Shown piece after piece: positions 7,053 to 8,318 of a stretch of 8,318 nt of DNA (positions are counted from its first letter, which is position 1; every line of letters begins with the position of its first letter). The position numbers and the translations under genes are program-made. The stretch is from Thermoleophilaceae bacterium (GTDB lineage: Bacteria; Actinomycetota; Thermoleophilia; Solirubrobacterales; Thermoleophilaceae). The notes beneath the pieces were generated by a model. The model was not told where the DNA came from and did not search any database. It saw only the letters and a list, made by a program, of their open reading frames with translations. Location of the stretch: assembly GCA_013812005.1 (NCBI GenBank), contig JACCUE010000181.1, forward strand, positions 1-8,318, given 5' to 3'.

Positions 7053-7100
7053 AGGTGAGCAATCCGAGATCAGCGGTTCGTCCAATAAGGTGATCAGCCC

Positions 7101-7334
7101 ATGGGGCCCGCGGACCGAGCTGACGAAAGGTGGGACATGGTCTCGGCGATCAAGGAGAGCCTCGACGTCGGCGAGTACTCGGTCGATCCCCAGGCGGTGG
7201 CTGCGGCCATGCTGGCCAGGTGCGGCAAGCCCGAGAAGCTCGGCGACCTCTGGTCAGAGGTGTTCGTAGCCGCGCAGCCCGACCCCCCCGACACCGGCGA
7301 GCGACAGGCCTTCGCCGGACACGACCTGACCTAG
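7101..7334 (+). CDS. FlgM-like small protein (putative anti-sigma factor)
   Basis: A 77-residue protein. Residues about 10-40 (RWDMVSAIKESL, GEYSVDPQAVAAAMLAR) resemble the C-terminal sigma-binding helices of FlgM, with the typical pattern of an Arg-led helix, G-x-Y-x-V-D, then an A-V-A-x-A-M-L helix. FlgM binds and inhibits the flagellar/alternative sigma factor sigma-28. Here about 35 further residues follow the motif, with a Cys-Gly and DLWSEVF, and these have no FlgM counterpart. An in-frame stop at 7086-7088 bounds the start; ATG 7101 keeps the whole motif, while ATG 7137 has a better Shine-Dalgarno (AAAGG, 6 bases ahead) but would lose its first part. It follows the membrane-protein gene by 48 bases on the same strand and its end overlaps thiL by 81 bases. 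No flagellar gene is in the window, so a flagellar role is not implied. Confidence 0.55.
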   Translation: MGPADRADERWDMVSAIKESLDVGEYSVDPQAVAAAMLARCGKPEKLGDLWSEVFVAAQPDPPDTGERQAFAGHDLT

Positions 7335-8204
7335 CCGGCTCAGCTGGACGTCACAGGCGGCCTCCGCCTGGTTCCAGCGATCGGCGGGGATGGTGAACAG
7401 CAGCTCGTAGTCCTCGCCTCCCGTGGCTGCGAGCTCGTAGCCGTCGCGTCTCGCCGCCCTGGCCACCTCCTCGACCCCTTCTGCCAGCGGCAGCGCGCCG
7501 ACATCGATCTCGATGCTCACGCCGCTGCGCCCGGCGATGTGGCGCGCGTCAGTGGCCAGCCCGTCGCTGAGGTCAATCATCGCCGTGGCCCCGGCGGCCG
7601 CGAGCGCGGATCCGGCGGCCAGGCGGGGGATCGGACGGCGGTGGCGCTCCGCGAGCGCGGCTGCTCCGAGGCCGCCCTGGCCAGTGCCCTGCAGGACCAG
7701 CAGCCCGGCGGCCGATGCGCCCAGCGTTGCGGTCACCCCCACCAGGTCGCCCGGCCGCGCGCCGTCGCGGCCGATCAGCCGCCACTCCTCATCCGCCCAA
7801 CCGGTCACCGCAACCGTGATCACCAGCGCGGGTGCCCGCACCACGTCGCCCCCGGCCACCGTGGTATCGAGCCGGCGGGCCAGGTCTGTCATGCCCCCGA
7901 CCAGCTCGAGCGCGGACTCGCCACCGAAGTCGCCCGGAAGTGCGAGCGAGACGTAGGCCTCCCCGGCCTGTGCTCCCATCGCGGCCAGGTCGGAGAGAGC
8001 GGCAGCCAGCGCCTTGTGGCCCACGTCGGCGGGACTGTGAGTCTCCAGGTTGAAGTGCACGCCATCCACCACGGTGTCGATGGAGGTCACCGCCAGCGCG
8101 CGTGAGCGCACCACCGCGGCGTCGTCGCCGACCCAGCGGACCACGCGCTCGCCGGGCTCTCCGAGCGTTCGCTGAATGGCGGTGATCAGCTCGAGCTCCC
8201 TCAC
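7254..8204 (-). CDS. thiL: Thiamine-monophosphate kinase
   Basis: A 316-residue enzyme of the ThiL/PurM (AIRS) family. It phosphorylates thiamine monophosphate to thiamine diphosphate with ATP, the last step of cofactor synthesis, in the cytoplasm. Motifs in order are VGDDAAVV (25-32; Asp27-Asp28 bind Mg/ATP), SIDTVVDGVHF (41-51), VGHKALAAALSDLAAMGA (61-78), a GGDVVRAP loop (118-125), MIDLSDGLATDARHI near 210, and GGEDYELLF near 260. The ending GYEHL matches the usual G-Y-D-H-F terminus. The length is normal and no key residue is missing. The start is GTG at 8204 with only a weak purine-rich region ahead. It lies 33 bases after the end of the upstream minus-strand gene and may be co-transcribed with it. 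Its 3' end overlaps the convergent FlgM-like gene. Confidence 0.95.
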   Translation of the reverse strand: MRELELITAIQRTLGEPGERVVRWVGDDAAVVRSRALAVTSIDTVVDGVHFNLETHSPADVGHKALAAALSDLAAMGAQAGEAYVSLALPGDFGGESALELVGGMTDLARRLDTTVAGGDVVRAPALVITVAVTGWADEEWRLIGRDGARPGDLVGVTATLGASAAGLLVLQGTGQGGLGAAALAERHRRPIPRLAAGSALAAAGATAMIDLSDGLATDARHIAGRSGVSIEIDVGALPLAEGVEEVARAARRDGYELAATGGEDYELLFTIPADRWNQAEAACDVQLSRLGQVVSGEGLSLAGVGGVGLRGYEHL

Positions 8205-8237
8205 GGGACGGCGCTCGATCCGGTCTCCGGCACGCGC

Positions 8238-8318
8238 CTACTGTTCGGGCGCGACCTCGCCGCCGCCCGGCGGCGGGTTGATGGGCACGGGGACGGGCTC
8301 CGGTGCGGGGGGCGGCAC
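8238..8318 (-). CDS. C-terminal tail of an unidentified Pro-rich protein (partial)
   Basis: The last 26 codons and TAG stop (8240-8238) of a gene that begins beyond the window. The visible peptide is VPPPAPEPVPVPINPPPGGG followed by EVAPEQ. Low-complexity Pro/Val/Gly tails of this kind are common at the end of actinobacterial surface proteins, PASTA-type Ser/Thr kinases and penicillin-binding proteins, but nothing here identifies the family. The frame is open to the window edge and sits directly upstream of thiL on the same strand, a gap of 33 bases, which supports a real gene end. A 7-bp GC inverted repeat at 8261-8275 falls inside its codons. Confidence 0.5.
   Translation of the reverse strand: MPPPAPEPVPVPINPPPGGGEVAPEQ

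Noticed and set aside
7053..7100. Search for a promoter or terminator between the membrane protein and the FlgM-like gene
   Set aside because: No hairpin with T-run and no convincing -10/-35 or sigma-28 consensus was seen in these 48 bases.
8261..8275. 7-bp GC inverted repeat resembling a terminator stem
   Set aside because: It has only a 1-base centre, no T-run follows on the minus strand, and it is explained by the Pro-Pro-Gly-Gly codons of the partial gene.

Overview
The window is a very GC-rich bacterial chromosome segment with dense gene packing, GTG starts and almost no intergenic DNA. Together with a TreT-type trehalose synthase beside a GT20 trehalose-6-phosphate synthase, an HtrA lipoprotein and a FlgM-like small protein, this suggests a high-GC actinobacterium, perhaps of the Thermoleophilia/Rubrobacteria type. 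That placement is an inference from gene content and composition, not a phylogenetic result.

Left part (1-5223, minus strand): six genes run head to tail with junctions of -4 to +19 bases. In order of transcription they are an OmpR/PhoB-family response regulator, a two-TM sensor histidine kinase, an HtrA/DegP-type serine protease lipoprotein, a small RsbW-like protein with a degenerate ATPase fold, a TreT-type trehalose synthase, and the start of OtsA, which is cut by the window edge. A candidate promoter lies just upstream of the regulator. The arrangement reads as an envelope or osmotic stress module: sensing and transcription control first, then periplasmic protein quality control, a possible partner-switch protein, and compatible-solute synthesis.

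Middle (5271-7052, plus strand): a divergently transcribed 593-residue membrane protein. Its extracytoplasmic domain resembles an M28 (aminopeptidase) fold, but the positions expected to hold metal ligands and catalytic residues are substituted. About six or seven C-terminal transmembrane segments follow. Only 47 bases separate it from the response regulator, so the two promoters must overlap or lie inside genes.

Right part (7101-8318): a short plus-strand gene encodes a FlgM-like (anti-sigma-28-like) protein. Its 3' end overlaps by 81 bases the end of thiL (thiamine-monophosphate kinase), which is on the minus strand. Upstream of thiL, at the window edge, is the Pro/Gly-rich C-terminal tail of another minus-strand gene. 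No rRNA, tRNA, CRISPR array, insertion sequence or convincing intrinsic terminator was seen.
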